From: Spongospora subterranea
Lineage: Eukaryota; Endomyxa; Phytomyxea; Plasmodiophorida; Plasmodiophoridae
Reading direction: 5' to 3'
DNA length: 14,594 nucleotides
Assembly: GCA_900404475.1 (NCBI GenBank)
Contig: OUQQ01000281.1
Coordinates: 1 to 14,594, forward strand
Below, piece by piece: positions 1-9,168 of this stretch; position 1 is the first letter of the stretch, and each line of letters starts with the position of its first letter. The notes under the pieces are model-generated. The model ran no database searches. It worked only from the letters and a program-made list of their open reading frames with translations, and was not told where the DNA came from. A program made the position numbers and the translations under genes.

Positions 1-62
1 TCAGTTGGTAGAGCATTGGTCTAATAAGCCAAAGGTCATCAGTTCAAGCCTGATGTGGGGCA
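1..62 (+). tRNA. tRNA-Ile (anticodon AAU), 5' end cut by window edge
   Basis: The window begins at tRNA nucleotide 12. From there to the discriminator A the sequence is identical to the two complete copies at 1666 and 3571. The anticodon arm TTGGT-CTAATAA-GCCAA places AAT at positions 34-36, and the T arm ATCAG/CTGAT and the 3' acceptor strand GTGGGGC follow. Pol III-type T-runs lie just downstream (67-70 and 73-78). There is no intron. Confidence 0.93.
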
Positions 63-153
63 TTGATTTTGCTTTTTTGGTACCTGATGACATTGCTCTT
101 CGTAAGAATACTTCTTTTTCAAACTTTTTTTTGTTTTCGACAACTACTCTGAA

Positions 154-1251
154 CTATTTTTTACGACGGTTTACTGTAACAACTTTTGCAGCAGCTTTTC
201 GTTTCTGTATTAAAAAAACGCATGATGACGAAATCTTATTTCAATTGTTTCAGATATTTTTCTTTTTCACCCAAAATCTGGGTCATTTGTTTTCCTTTCC
301 AGTTCTCAATCTTAGACGTTGGACTGACATTCCTTTCTGTTAACGGAACATATTTTAGAATTGCCAAAAGGAAAGTAACAAGTCGCCGTGAGTGGGAGAG
401 ATCAGACCGTTGCTTCTTAAAGGGGCGCTCCTCCGAGTCCTCCCGCTCATGGTGACTTTACTTTCTCTTTTAGCAATTTTAAAAATTGGTCAGGACTTCT
501 CTGCAAGCCCGCCTTCTCCATGCTCATTTCTTCATTTTCTCCCTCAGTTTGAATGGCCGCACTGTTTCCAGAAAAAACTTGACTTCGAATTTCTGGCCTT
601 CCTTGCCTTCAAAAGCGTTCTCCCATCCGTGTTTTAGCACGATTTCCATCAAGTCACCAGTTATTTAATGACATTACTCTTCCTAATGGTGTTCTTTCTG
701 TCTTCATGGCCAATTCTTCATTTCTTTTGACATGTCGGCTTCATTTTTGTCCTTCTCCAACTGATCCTTCAACCAATCGTATAGGTCCTTGTCTGTGAGT
801 GCATATTCATGAGCCCTTCAGCTCGTATCTACAGACGGCTTTCAACAAGCTCGGCTTGATCATCGACTTCAACGGACGGGGCTCCATAGTACGCATCCAA
901 AAAACTAAAAATTAAACAATTTTTTTTGTAATTGACAATAAACGACTATAAGTACCTCGACGAATTTCTTTTGAAACTGAAGTAGATAAAATAAGTAAGG
1001 ATGGACCGCTCCATCGGCGCCGGCTTCTTGAAATACGCCCATATAAACTTTATACTTCGCCAGGAAATTCAGGATCTCCTCCCAATCAAATGCTTCTAGC
1101 CTTGGCGCCTCATTAATTCAAATGTGACCGTTGGCATTTTCTTGGGGGCTCCCGATGTTTGCTCGGACACAGTTTCTTCTGTTTGCATCATGACAGCTTC
1201 GTTGATTTTTGGTCCTTCGCGCTTGGCTGCGCGGGTCTTCACTTGCATCAT
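154..1251 (-). pseudogene. Decayed Gag-like gene (probable LTR-retrotransposon remnant)
   Basis: Successive minus-strand frames carry clearly protein-like sequence broken by stops and frameshifts. From 1251 an ATG-led piece begins MMQVKTRAAKREGPK and runs to a TAG at 1096. A shifted frame continues with AFDWEEILNFLAKYKVYMG from about 1103. A 51-bp GT..AG intron (905-955) joins it to a segment ending at a TAG at 829. Later pieces include DLYDWLKDQLEKDKNEAD (about 704-810), the piece with FLETVRPFKLREKM (about 524-661), a Lys/Glu-rich piece (about 236-452), and a basic tail QKRKAAAKVVTVNRRKK ending at 154. The W-rich 'W-x-x-F-L-x-x-Y' start, the 'RPxxLREK' motif and the basic C-terminus resemble Gag proteins of Ty3-type elements. 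No protease or polymerase follows. The Gag assignment is by resemblance only; another multicopy gene is possible. At least four disabling lesions make it a pseudogene. Confidence 0.5.
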
Positions 1252-1407
1252 GTTGAACAACTATCAAAGAATTCTTTATAGCAACTTGCTGTGTAAGTTG
1301 ACTTCGACTTCTACGACTTCTTTCCGTATTCCATCCATCCTCTTCTTCCGGAGGCCCTCCCTCGCAAGTTCCGCAGTCCGTGACGTATGTTCCAACGACC
1401 GTGGTAA

Positions 1408-1624
1408 GTCATGATCCTGACTCAATGGCGGTCACGCAGGAACTGCACTGCCGTCTCTTATTTATTGCATGTGAAAGTACATAATGATTGATACAATCGA
1501 AAAGATTTGCGCAGTTGGACGATTCTGTCTGCCTGCACCGTAGTTATGGCGGTGTATAGTCCAGTGCCGACAGCATTTTATGCTGCTTTGATAATTGGTT
1601 GGATTTTCCATGAATCAAGCAATT
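1408..1624 (+). pseudogene. Coding-like segment R1, upstream of the second tRNA-Ile
   Basis: A plus-strand reading can be built with a 36-bp intron (about 1404-1439, GTAAGT..CTGAC..CACGCAG) and a 44-bp intron (about 1471-1514, GTGAAA..GCGCAG). The spliced frame reads WTILSACTVVMAVYS and then a hydrophobic stretch ending at a TGA near 1624, just 40 bp before the tRNA. The core 1511-1615 is related in DNA to segments at about 1848-2010 and 3766-3890. Hydrophobicity suggests a membrane segment, but I do not recognise a family. No start codon can be assigned. It could be the last exon of a real gene or a relic carried along with the tRNA repeats. Confidence 0.3.
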
Positions 1625-1665
1625 GATGTCGACACAGCTGTTTTTCTGATGGAGAGTATGTAAAA

Positions 1666-1738
1666 GCCCTGCTAGCTCAGTTGGTAGAGCATTGGTCTAA
1701 TAAGCCAAAGGTCATCAGTTCAAGCCTGATGTGGGGCA
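1666..1738 (+). tRNA. tRNA-Ile (anticodon AAU), complete
   Basis: A 73-nt cloverleaf can be folded. The acceptor GCCCTGC pairs with GTGGGGC (with G-U pairs). The D arm is GCTC/GAGC around AGTTGGTA. The anticodon arm is TTGGT-CTAATAA-GCCAA with anticodon AAT. The variable loop is 5 nt, the T arm is ATCAG-TTCAAGC-CTGAT, and the discriminator is A. TAGCTCAGTTGGTAGAGC fits an A box and GTTCAAGCC a B box. The T-run at 1742-1746 is a fitting Pol III terminator. There is no intron. Confidence 0.97.
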
Positions 1739-1847
1739 GAATTTTTGCATTCCAGTTCTGTAGGTCAAAGCTGGAACATCGAAAAACATTGTGAATTATA
1801 GTAGAACATTCATGTTATTTGAAATATCTTTTTTTAAGGAACCAGTT

Positions 1848-2152
1848 CCTGCGGTGGATGGTTTTGTCAGCTTGCACAACTGTTATGAGCTGTGTAGTCC
1901 AACTACAGGAACCGACCCCAATTACTAACTAAACCCTTCATCGTCATTAGTCTGTATTACAGGACAGTACCTAATTGCGTTTGTGTGTTTTTGGGTTTGC
2001 AAAATGTATTCGGGAATGTTCATGACTGGACAGACTCAAACGACCAGTGCGTACTGAGGTATCAGGCAATCAACTGCACCACCAGCGGCAGGACCGTTCC
2101 TGATAGCATTGCGAACTTTCTGACGCGCGAAGGCAACATCGATCGGCGACGC
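1848..2152 (+). pseudogene. Coding-like segment R2, downstream of the second tRNA-Ile
   Basis: The piece 1851-1902 is related to R1 (WMVLSACTTVM against WTILSACTVVM). A canonical TACTAAC-type branch point at about 1920 and a TATTACAG acceptor near 1960 follow. The sequence after the acceptor (GACAG...) again resembles R1 after its own GACAG, so R2 appears to hold roughly 50 bp of extra, intron-like DNA. One plus frame stays open from 1899 to a TGA at 2152 and looks protein-like (VHDWTDSNDQCVLRYQAIN). It contains no ATG, so it can only be an internal or terminal exon or a relic. I recognise no family. Confidence 0.3.
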
Positions 2153-2388
2153 TGAGAACAGACTTGGCTGCATCATGAAAGACTATTAATGCGGAAATAT
2201 CAACTGTAATTTTCTTGTTGGAAATAGAATGAATGCGAGGTTCCCGCAGATTTACACTTAGAGCCTGGTTCAAGTAATAAAAATATAGATGAATAAATAG
2301 AGGTCAACAAAAACTCAGCGGTTAAAGTAGAATTTTAGCGATATTACTCTCTGACTGTAGATTAATTCATCTGTATTTAATTTGCGAG

Positions 2389-3077
2389 ATGGACATCAAC
2401 TTGCTGCCGGACGATTGTAACGATGAGCAGGAACAAGTAGCCGCTCCTGTCCCAGTCCTTGTCTCCCCATCCTTCAAGAAAAGGGGACGCCCGAAGAAGG
2501 AATCGATTGCGTCTGAGCCCGCTCAATGGACCGTAGAAATGATCCGAGCTCTGCTCGAGCAACGCAAGCTGTTCGGTGCTGAGTTTTTAGACAGCAAAGA
2601 CAAAATTGCATTAGCCAGAGGATGGTCCAAGATTGTCCTGAATCTACAGAACACCTTCCAGGTTTCGATTTCTGCTGTACAGGCTAAATCGAAATATCAG
2701 ATGCTTCAAAAAGCGTACCGGGAAGGTAATGCTTTTGACAAGCAGACCGGCAACGGTCCGATTCCAAAAAACCCCTGTTCTGGGATGACCTGGTCAGTCA
2801 TTTCGGTGGGCGAGTAGGCATGGGTCATGATTGTTTGCTCTCGTCAACACAAGTTATTAGTACAGTAAGCGCAATCAATGTTCACACTCTGTATTATTGT
2901 GAAATTCAATGTTCAATATAGGACAACTACGACGAAGATGACGCCTCCGCCATCCTTTCACCCTCTATGCCATCCAGCACAACTCCTTCCCGCAAGAGCA
3001 GCCGTTCAGACGAGAGAGTTTTCGGACCGTTGCCAGTCTGCTTGTCAAAAGCATTACCTTCCCGGTACGCTTTTTGA
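2389..3077 (+). pseudogene. Myb/SANT-like DNA-binding protein with AT-hook, truncated at an inverted duplication
   Basis: The ATG at 2389 opens an acidic N-terminus (MDINLLPDDCNDEQEQ), an AT-hook-like KKRGRPKK (about residues 30-37) and a Myb/SANT-like helical domain starting WTVEMIRALLEQR with a TGNGP-type loop. The expected domain end, FWDDLVSHFGGRVGMGHD, lies in another frame, one base off after a run of six A at 2766-2771, so this is a 1-base frameshift or a homopolymer sequencing error. A 57-bp intron (2865-2921, GTAAGC..ATATAG) keeps phase and joins to an acidic, Ser-rich exon (DNYDEDDASAILSPS). From 3022 the sequence becomes the reverse complement of the gene's own 5' part, so the last ~18 codons to the TGA at 3077 are antisense-derived. 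Such proteins are multicopy in many protists, often transposon-associated. The natural C-terminus is missing. Confidence 0.65.
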
Positions 3078-3393
3078 AGCATCTGATAATTCGATTAACC
3101 TGTACAGCAGAAATCGAAACCTGGAAGGTGTTCTGTAGATTCAGGACAATCTTGGACCATCCTCTGGCTAATGCAATTTTGTCTTTGCTGTCTAAAAACT
3201 CAGCACCGAACAGCTTGCGTTGCTCGAGCAGAGCTCGGATCATTTCTACGGTCCATTGAGCGGGCTCAGACGCAATCGATTCCTTCTTCGGGCGTCCCCT
3301 TTTCTTGAAGGATGGGGAGACAAGGACTGGGACAGGAGCGGCTACTTGTTCCTGCTCATCGTTACAATCGTCCGGCAGCAAATTGATGTCCAT
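3022..3393 (-). pseudogene. Inverted 5' copy of the Myb/SANT-like gene
   Basis: Read on the minus strand from the ATG at 3393, the first ~95 codons match the left copy (AT-hook, WTVEMIRALLEQR) almost perfectly. A 1-base deletion after SISAVQ then throws the frame off, and homology ends at 3022. The sequence upstream of its ATG does not match that upstream of the left copy, so the promoter was not duplicated. It is a fragment without the C-terminal half of the domain and cannot make the full protein. Confidence 0.8.
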
Positions 3394-3570
3394 ACACACT
3401 AATTATGATGAAGGGTGTAGTTTGAATTGGACTGATTGGTTGCTTGTTAAGTTAAAACGCTCCTATTTTTATTCCATTCATAAACGGTTAGTCCATTTTC
3501 AATGATTAGTCAGTCTTGTTTGAGCGTATTGTACTGTAGACAAAGCTGTCTGCTGATCAAACATGGAACA
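3394..3570. other. Intergenic stretch between the palindrome and the third tRNA
   Basis: I see no gene here. It is AT-rich and carries no R1-like segment that I can detect. Confidence 0.5.
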
Positions 3571-3643
3571 GCCCTGCTAGCTCAGTTGGTAGAGCATTGG
3601 TCTAATAAGCCAAAGGTCATCAGTTCAAGCCTGATGTGGGGCA
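3571..3643 (+). tRNA. tRNA-Ile (anticodon AAU), complete
   Basis: All 73 nt are identical to the copy at 1666-1738, while the flanks differ. The T-run at 3648-3651 can serve as terminator. With the copies at 1 and 1666 this makes three same-strand genes at 1.7-1.9 kb spacing. Confidence 0.97.
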
Positions 3644-3737
3644 TTTCTTTTGCTCTCATGTTCTTTTTCTTGAGCTCAGCCCTGCAACAAAGATGTGGGC
3701 TGTGCACTTGTCTGTTTTTGAATGAACAAGTTTCAGA

Positions 3738-3879
3738 TAACGAACGACTTCGAAAACGTCCTGATTGTTGAACGTTTTGTCAGTTTTTGGACAGAAATTT
3801 CCACGACAGTTATGGAGTTGAATAATCCAGATGGACCACAAGATTTATTGCTGCATTTGATGGTTGACTGGATCATCTA
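3738..3879 (+). pseudogene. Coding-like segment R3, downstream of the third tRNA-Ile
   Basis: After a possible acceptor (AAGTTTCAG at about 3729-3737) one plus frame is open and protein-like (NDFENVLIVERFVSFWTEIS, then TTVMELNNPDGPQ and LLLHLMVDWII) to a TAG near 3879. In DNA it shares blocks with R1 and R2: GTTTTGTCAG, AGTTATGGAG, AATCCAG, and a shared tail TTTATTGCTGC..TTTGAT. An extra ~18 bp sits in the middle. There is no start codon. It is probably a relic of the same unit as R1 and R2; the protein family is unknown. Confidence 0.3.
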
Positions 3880-4073
3880 GGATCCGATTTACTCTAACTT
3901 ATGATGGTATTCCGTATTGAATGAGATAGAAGTAGCGTTTATCGCTAAACAATTTCATCATGAGAAGCTGCTGGAATAGGTGTATTGATAATAGAGCAAT
4001 GAAATTAACGGAATGAGGCGTTAGCACACTGGATAATAGCAACTGAAAGATTTGGGTCAAAGGCTAGTCAACT
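3880..4073. other. Intergenic, downstream of the V-ATPase gene
   Basis: I see no gene. This stretch should contain the 3' UTR and poly(A) site of the minus-strand V-ATPase gene. Confidence 0.5.
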
Positions 4074-4614
4074 CTATAAATTCAAACACCCACCAATAAC
4101 ACCAAATAGACCCAGGGCAGAGCCGAAAATCTCGACTATAAGAATCTTGACGAACATTGACGATTCTTGGGCGTCGGCTAAAGCTGCACCACTACCAGTA
4201 ATACCAACACATATACCACAGGCTAGATTGGCGACGCCAACAGTAATACCGGACCAGAATAGGGAATAGCCTGAGAATATATGGCGAGCTGTGATTTCGT
4301 CGGAAGCTGAGAGCTTCCCCAGCATGATGATGGCCATTATCACACCTGTACCAGATTGGCGCATTGAAATTACAGAAAGGCGAAAACGGCTCACCATAGA
4401 TAGCTGTCGCCTCACATATGATGACCGAAATCAGGTTTTTGGAGCGGATTCGAGGAGATTTGATTGCCGCCCCCAATAAACTACTACCAGTTAAGACAAT
4501 ACCCCAACCGGCGCCGATTATAGAGAGCCCAAGGGCCAAACCAATACCCATAGAGGCCCAGGAGTACGGCGATATTGACGATAGGATCGAGAGCCAAGTA
4601 TCAGTTGTCGACAT
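4074..4614 (-). CDS. VMA16: V-type proton ATPase proteolipid subunit c'' (V0 sector)
   Basis: Two exons (4614-4395 and 4345-4074) flank a 49-bp intron (4346-4394, GTGAGC..TACAG) that splits Gly74. The product is 163 aa. It is the c'' proteolipid of the membrane V0 ring, which carries protons during ATP-driven acidification of vacuoles and endomembranes. Four hydrophobic helices are visible (about 20-42, 60-82, 96-122, 137-160). Family hallmarks are [17 protein letters not shown], the link [13 protein letters not shown], the proton-binding acidic residue Glu68 in ICEATAIYG, and [11 protein letters not shown] followed by [20 protein letters not shown]. The start is the first ATG (4614). The N-terminus is short, as in plant c'' proteins, so the extra N-terminal helix of yeast and animal c'' is absent or in an undetected exon. 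It lies tail-side of exportin-7 on the same strand. Symbol by homology. Confidence 0.93.
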
Positions 4615-4981
4615 CACTGATATTCTTTTGGTTGTGATCTATTTAGTCCAAAGACAGATACGATAACTATAACAAGGATGTGGGCCCTGGAATTACCAAT
4701 CTTGGATATATAAACACACCCGGTAGAAATGAGGCGGCTTTAAAACTTGAGTTTTAATCTTTCAGGCAATTGATCGCCACCAAGCGCAGCCCTTAAGGCA
4801 ACTGATTACCAGTGGGTGTAGCCCAACGCACATTCACAGTAGAGTGCGCACTGCAAGCAAGGCACCTCAAGGCACAAACAACACACCAGAATAACCAAAT
4901 AGTCGAGGAATGACAAATAAAATTATTCATGAATACATTAAAATATAAAGCCAGATTATTGGTTATGATTTCTAGACTCAA
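4615..4981. promoter_or_regulatory. Short spacer holding the V-ATPase promoter and exportin-7 3' UTR
   Basis: 367 bp separate the exportin-7 stop from the V-ATPase ATG. A TTTATATATCC block (minus sense, about 4701-4711) lies roughly 90 bp upstream of the ATG and could be a TATA element, but nothing confirms it. I see no other gene. Confidence 0.3.
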
Positions 4982-7900
4982 TCAGATTATTACAGGTTTG
5001 ATATACGCCTTTCTTAGAAGAAATCGACCTTGAGGAATATTTTCTGCTAAAATTGACTGATTCGAACGAGATAGCGACATGTTCGAGTGAAGTCCATGAA
5101 GTAATTTGGTAAATGCTTGATTGATCGCTGCAATTGAGTTAGGGTCATTATTCCCTTGGCACAACTTGATCTTGTAATTATATACACCTTCCTGATTCCT
5201 GGTCATCATCGGTAATAGAATTATCGAAAACCTGATCGGATCCCCTCCATCAAACAGACAAGCATCAAGTGCCATGTTCATCAACTGCGACACACTTTCA
5301 TCAGAAACAAACCCGTTATTTTTCCTCAAATCTCGATTATGATTCCATCCAACAATCCTCGCAAGCAATTCGGCAGACGTCGAATCCCCGTCATCGATAG
5401 CTACCGAAGCGATGGTCATCGTAAATTGATGGCGATCATTTTGATCCAGATCAGCAGCGACCAATTCCATATATTGTTCGGTTAAGGTCAATGATAGCGC
5501 GAGAAAGACACCCTTTAGGGTGGCGATAGCGGCTATATCTGCCAGTGGAATTGGTCCATGCACAATCATCTGTAGCGCTCGTTTGATCAATTCTCGAATC
5601 GTCATATCCCCATATAGCGCCATCACACCAACTTCTGCCCAAATACCACTCAGGATTGATTGAACAACACTGAGGAACATCTCCACGCAGGCGACGCTAT
5701 CGTCGTCCTCATCACCGGGTGTTTCCCGAGGTGTTGAACTGCTACCAGCTTCATGCATTGGGCTAGAAGGTGTTGCCGCTGATGACCTTAGCCATTGAAT
5801 TGAGGTCGGAGAAGCGCCAGCTGTTCCAGACCCCTGATCCGGCTCCCTTATCGCATGGGCGGCAAATACGATTAGAGCTGGGGCGATCGCTTTAACCATC
5901 TGTAATCCAGTACAGGACCCCTGACGGAACGGGTTCGTATTGTGTTGGGTCATGACCTGAAGTAACCTTAATAAAGACGACACATTTTTCGCAGACTTTA
6001 TATGTGTTGACCTAATAGACACTCATCCAATCAGATTTGGTGCTCATAAAACAGTAATAAGCTCTTACATGATCCGATATAACATTGGGGAATACGGCTC
6101 CAAATAAAGCCAAAAGTGTTCGAATTTCATGTGGATTGAGACCGAATGGACAATTCCAGTAATATCGTTGATAAGCGATACAATTTCTTCGATATGATAT
6201 CGCGCTAGAGTCGTGTCGTCAATATCGCGAATACCGTTCAGTCTATCCCTAAACAGATTATCCCAATGCGGTGCCATATAATCCTTGTAATCATCGTCCT
6301 CCAAATGATCAGGTAAAGAGCTCATCAGGCAATACCCAATACAGGAAAACAACCGTCTTCTTAAAGGTAATGATATCGATTCCTACCAAGAAGATATAAG
6401 CATTTTTGGTATTCAAAAAATCATTTTACCCGAGTCGTTGACATGATAATATTCCCAATGTTAGTCTCTCGTAAAAGCGCCAATCCAGATTGACTAGTGG
6501 TAAATATCTCAATCATATCGCCAGCCATTTCTACAATCCTGGTATGCTCGTGATGATTGCTCTTCCCATAGGCAACGATGAACCCGCCCATTGAAGATAA
6601 GATTGACGCGGCCAGGACATGGGAAGACATTGGCTGACCGCACAATGACGACAGTTTCTCGTAAAACTGCAGTAACAGTGAGTCGCTGAACACAAAGCGA
6701 TGGCGTAAAAATCCTTACAGATTCGTTCATGGACCGTTGACTAGTGCTCACAACGCGACTCCCATCGACCAGGTACATCTGACGAAGCTCGTCGATGAAC
6801 ACCATCACCTCAATGTCAATCTCGGCGTTGAGTTGACGAGCGCTTTTCGCCATCACCTGAAGAACTCTATACGTCACCTCGGCGTCGCCCTGTCCTCGAA
6901 CCGTGTCCAGCTGAGATAAGCGACTGTCCAAATACGTTTTTTGTTGTGAAACAATATGGGATCCGAGTGCGATTAGCCACGATTGGCAATAAACCTGATT
7001 CTGAGCCAATGCGTTGTCAAACAAATTTTTCCATGTACTCATCATCGTGGGCATATTCAGTCGGAATAGAGTCTGATAATGCTCTAGCTGGTCGACGATC
7101 ACTTCGCGTTCGTGCTCTTGATAGCATCGTTGAATGTTCACAGGATCAGATTGGACTTGAACAAACAAGAGCGCCAGTTTCCCCATATAGGTGTCGATTG
7201 TCATTTCGATCTCCGATGACGGCGATGACCTTCTGGCTTTAGCAATCGCCGACCAAAACTTGAGCAATAATGTTGTGGCGTGCAGATTTGCCCATTGAGT
7301 GAAAGCGATCGTGGTGATATTGTAGATCTCCAAAAAAAAATGGTTGGCGCTAGACAGCGCCACCAGATCCGATAGCTGAAAAGTCGCCTTGATATTGTAC
7401 AGCAATCTCGTCATCAGAATCTGATTCTCCTGATTGCAAAGTAAATTAGAAGCGTTCTGAATCAGAATCTGGACGGTCGTCAGGAGTTCCTGGAGCCATT
7501 GCTGGCGAATTTCAACGGATGGCCACAAAGAGCGACGAATCCGGGCCAGAGCTGATAAAATCCCGATCAGAACAGCAGTATTTGGGTCAGATAAGTCTCT
7601 CGTCACCAACGACACGATTAATTTGATGAGATCAGGTCGGGCGACAGAATTTGCCCATGAATCTGGGAGCATCAATGATCCATGATCATCTAACGGCTCC
7701 TCCGATAAAGGAACCGTCGAATTGGCATTCAACGCCCGAAACAAAACCTTCATCGCAGCAAGACGAATAGGCCCAACGCAACGATTGATCATATCGATCG
7801 ACAAACCGGCGATATCGTGAAGAGGAAATACGCGAAAAGCCGAAGCGGTTCGACGATTCTGATTTAACGTCATCGAACGAGTTGTACTGAACATATCTTC

Positions 7901-8485
7901 AATTAATTCCATTAGAATATCCAGGGCTAAACCGGGGTCGGTCGATAATATCGGGGTGATCACGACTTCACAAATCCGTCGATGTTCAGGGTCATCAAGC
8001 CAAGCCAGTTTAGTTAATCTGGAAAGTAACCTGATTGCGGCAGATTTGATATAAGAGGGCTGAGACGATCGAGCAGCTGAGGTGATGAAACGGGCGATTG
8101 CACCTCGTAGGGATACAGTCTGAGCGGAAGTCAGTTGAGAGAAATGGAGAGAGATTAGATCGTGAAGAGAGGTCAGAGCGAAAAATAACGCCTCTGGTGA
8201 TGACGATTGATCTAATATTGTCTGACAAGGGATAATACATTGAAATGATGAGCTGAATGGGGTCAAAGCTACTCGGGCTGAAGAGCGCGCCGAGGGAGAC
8301 GACCTCGGTGAGAACATATCAGTGGCTAATGCCTCTAGTTGAGCAAGTTGAGATGGAGAGGGCGTGATCCCTTGATCATGATTGGGAAAGAGGGCAGTGG
8401 TTGATGAAGCACCGGGCTCATGATCCATTAGGACCTGAGAGAAGATGGGCATTATTTGCCCTTGTGGCCCAACGGGAAAGGTCAT
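4982..8485 (-). CDS. XPO7: Exportin-7 (RanBP16/17 family importin-beta-type transport receptor)
   Basis: Four exons (8485-6719, 6666-6430, 6382-6069, 6011-4982) join across introns of 52, 47 and 57 bp to 1115 aa, close to the ~1090 aa usual for the family. These RanGTP-dependent karyopherins are HEAT-repeat solenoids that carry proteins across nuclear pores. Matches run end to end: SQLAQLEALATDMF (about 46-60), the importin-beta N-terminal region with AAIRLLSRLTKLAWLDDPEH (about 150-168), RSLWPSVEIRQQWL, FIDELRQMYLVDGSRVV, then across intron 1 FYEKLSSLCGQPMSSHVL, the RRLFSCIGYC segment, and AEVGVMALYGDMTIRELIKRAL. The C-terminus (AFTKLLHGLHSNMSLSRSNQ) matches the family end. A ~50-aa Ser/Thr/Asp-rich insert sits near 5700-5850. 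The frame is open up to 8515 but has no ATG before 8485; the true start could be a later Met, because the first ~45 residues have no family counterpart. Confidence 0.93.
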
Positions 8486-9168
8486 TAGCCAAGGGAGATC
8501 ATTATTGTGGGGCACGCGTCAAACAGATTGAGGGGGAAGAATGAGGGATGAAAGTCAAATGAAATATGATGGGAGGCGATGAAGAGTGGCAGATAATAAG
8601 CCCATCCCAGGATGACAACAAGGGGGAGGAAGGTGTCCTTCAGATATTGTAATGAGACGGGCAGAGCATATCGAGACCCACGCTAGGGAGATGGGGCATA
8701 CTCCGATCCGATACACAACCCGAACCCCGACCGAGTCTCCGAAACGTTGGATCACTGTTGGGTATGTACACACACCCCGGCTACACGTCAACACTGGTGT
8801 AGCAACCGAACCCGACTGATAGATGGATGACTGTTGGGTGTACACCAAATATCAAACCCCGACTTGACCCGATCGCTGGTTCATGGTAGACTATCCACGT
8901 TTTCCAAAGTACTTTTCTTTTGTCGGTAATTGTATTTCCTCCATTGAAGACGTTATTCTCGCTCTTGGCGCTGGACGCTAGCATGCAGACGACCGACCAG
9001 CCAGTTTTCGGCAATAATGGAAAGCGTGTAGCCTGAATTTTCCACCTGCACGGATGTCTAGGGAATCGGTCCTGCCCCGTTTTGTCAAGTTTGAACGCTT
9101 GACACTGCTCGATCTCAGCTTGTCAAAACGTCGCCTACAGAGTTCGACACCCAACAAAACTGTTGGTT
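8486..9168. other. Gene-poor stretch upstream of exportin-7 with diverged tandem repeats
   Basis: I find no convincing gene. It must contain the exportin-7 promoter. Two diverged tandem units share CCGAACCC(C)GAC followed by GGAT(C/G)ACTGTTGGGT and GTACAC (about 8718-8782 and 8805-8845), and a third partial unit (CAAACCCCGAC) starts near 8855. The TGTTGGG...ACACC block could be a relic LTR end, given the copia fragment nearby, but no matching partner is visible. Confidence 0.45.

Larger units (their letters stand above)
2389..3393. repeat. Large imperfect inverted repeat: 373-bp and 372-bp arms, 260-bp spacer
   Basis: Arm 2389-2761 and arm 3022-3393 are near-identical reverse complements differing by scattered substitutions and one 1-bp indel (CTAAATCG against TTAATCG in the sense reading). 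Homology begins exactly at the ATG of both Myb/SANT-like copies and stops after GGCAACGGTCCGA. The unique spacer 2762-3021 holds the rest of exon 1, an intron and part of exon 2 of the left copy. The two gene starts face each other, so a transcript across the locus could fold into a hairpin of about 370 bp. Confidence 0.95.

Noticed and set aside
1500..1900. R1 and R2 as H/ACA-type snoRNAs (hairpin with a following ACA)
   Set aside because: Short stems can be drawn, but the pairing is not preserved well among copies, and the similarity extends as coding-like frames.
2070..2273. Minus-strand 67-codon ORF
   Set aside because: The opposite strand over most of the same bases gives the more protein-like frame; no family resemblance seen.
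4793..4981. Minus-strand ORF directly after the exportin-7 stop
   Set aside because: It is a chance open frame in the 3' UTR with a biased, motif-free translation.
6667..6718. Continuation of the exportin-7 first frame past 6719 without splicing
   Set aside because: The family match stops at the donor and resumes in another frame after the 52-bp intron; the unspliced tail looks non-coding.
6686..6718. A shorter 33-bp intron at the same exportin-7 donor, using TTCAG
   Set aside because: It would keep the wrong frame; only the 52-bp choice leads into the family-matching exon.
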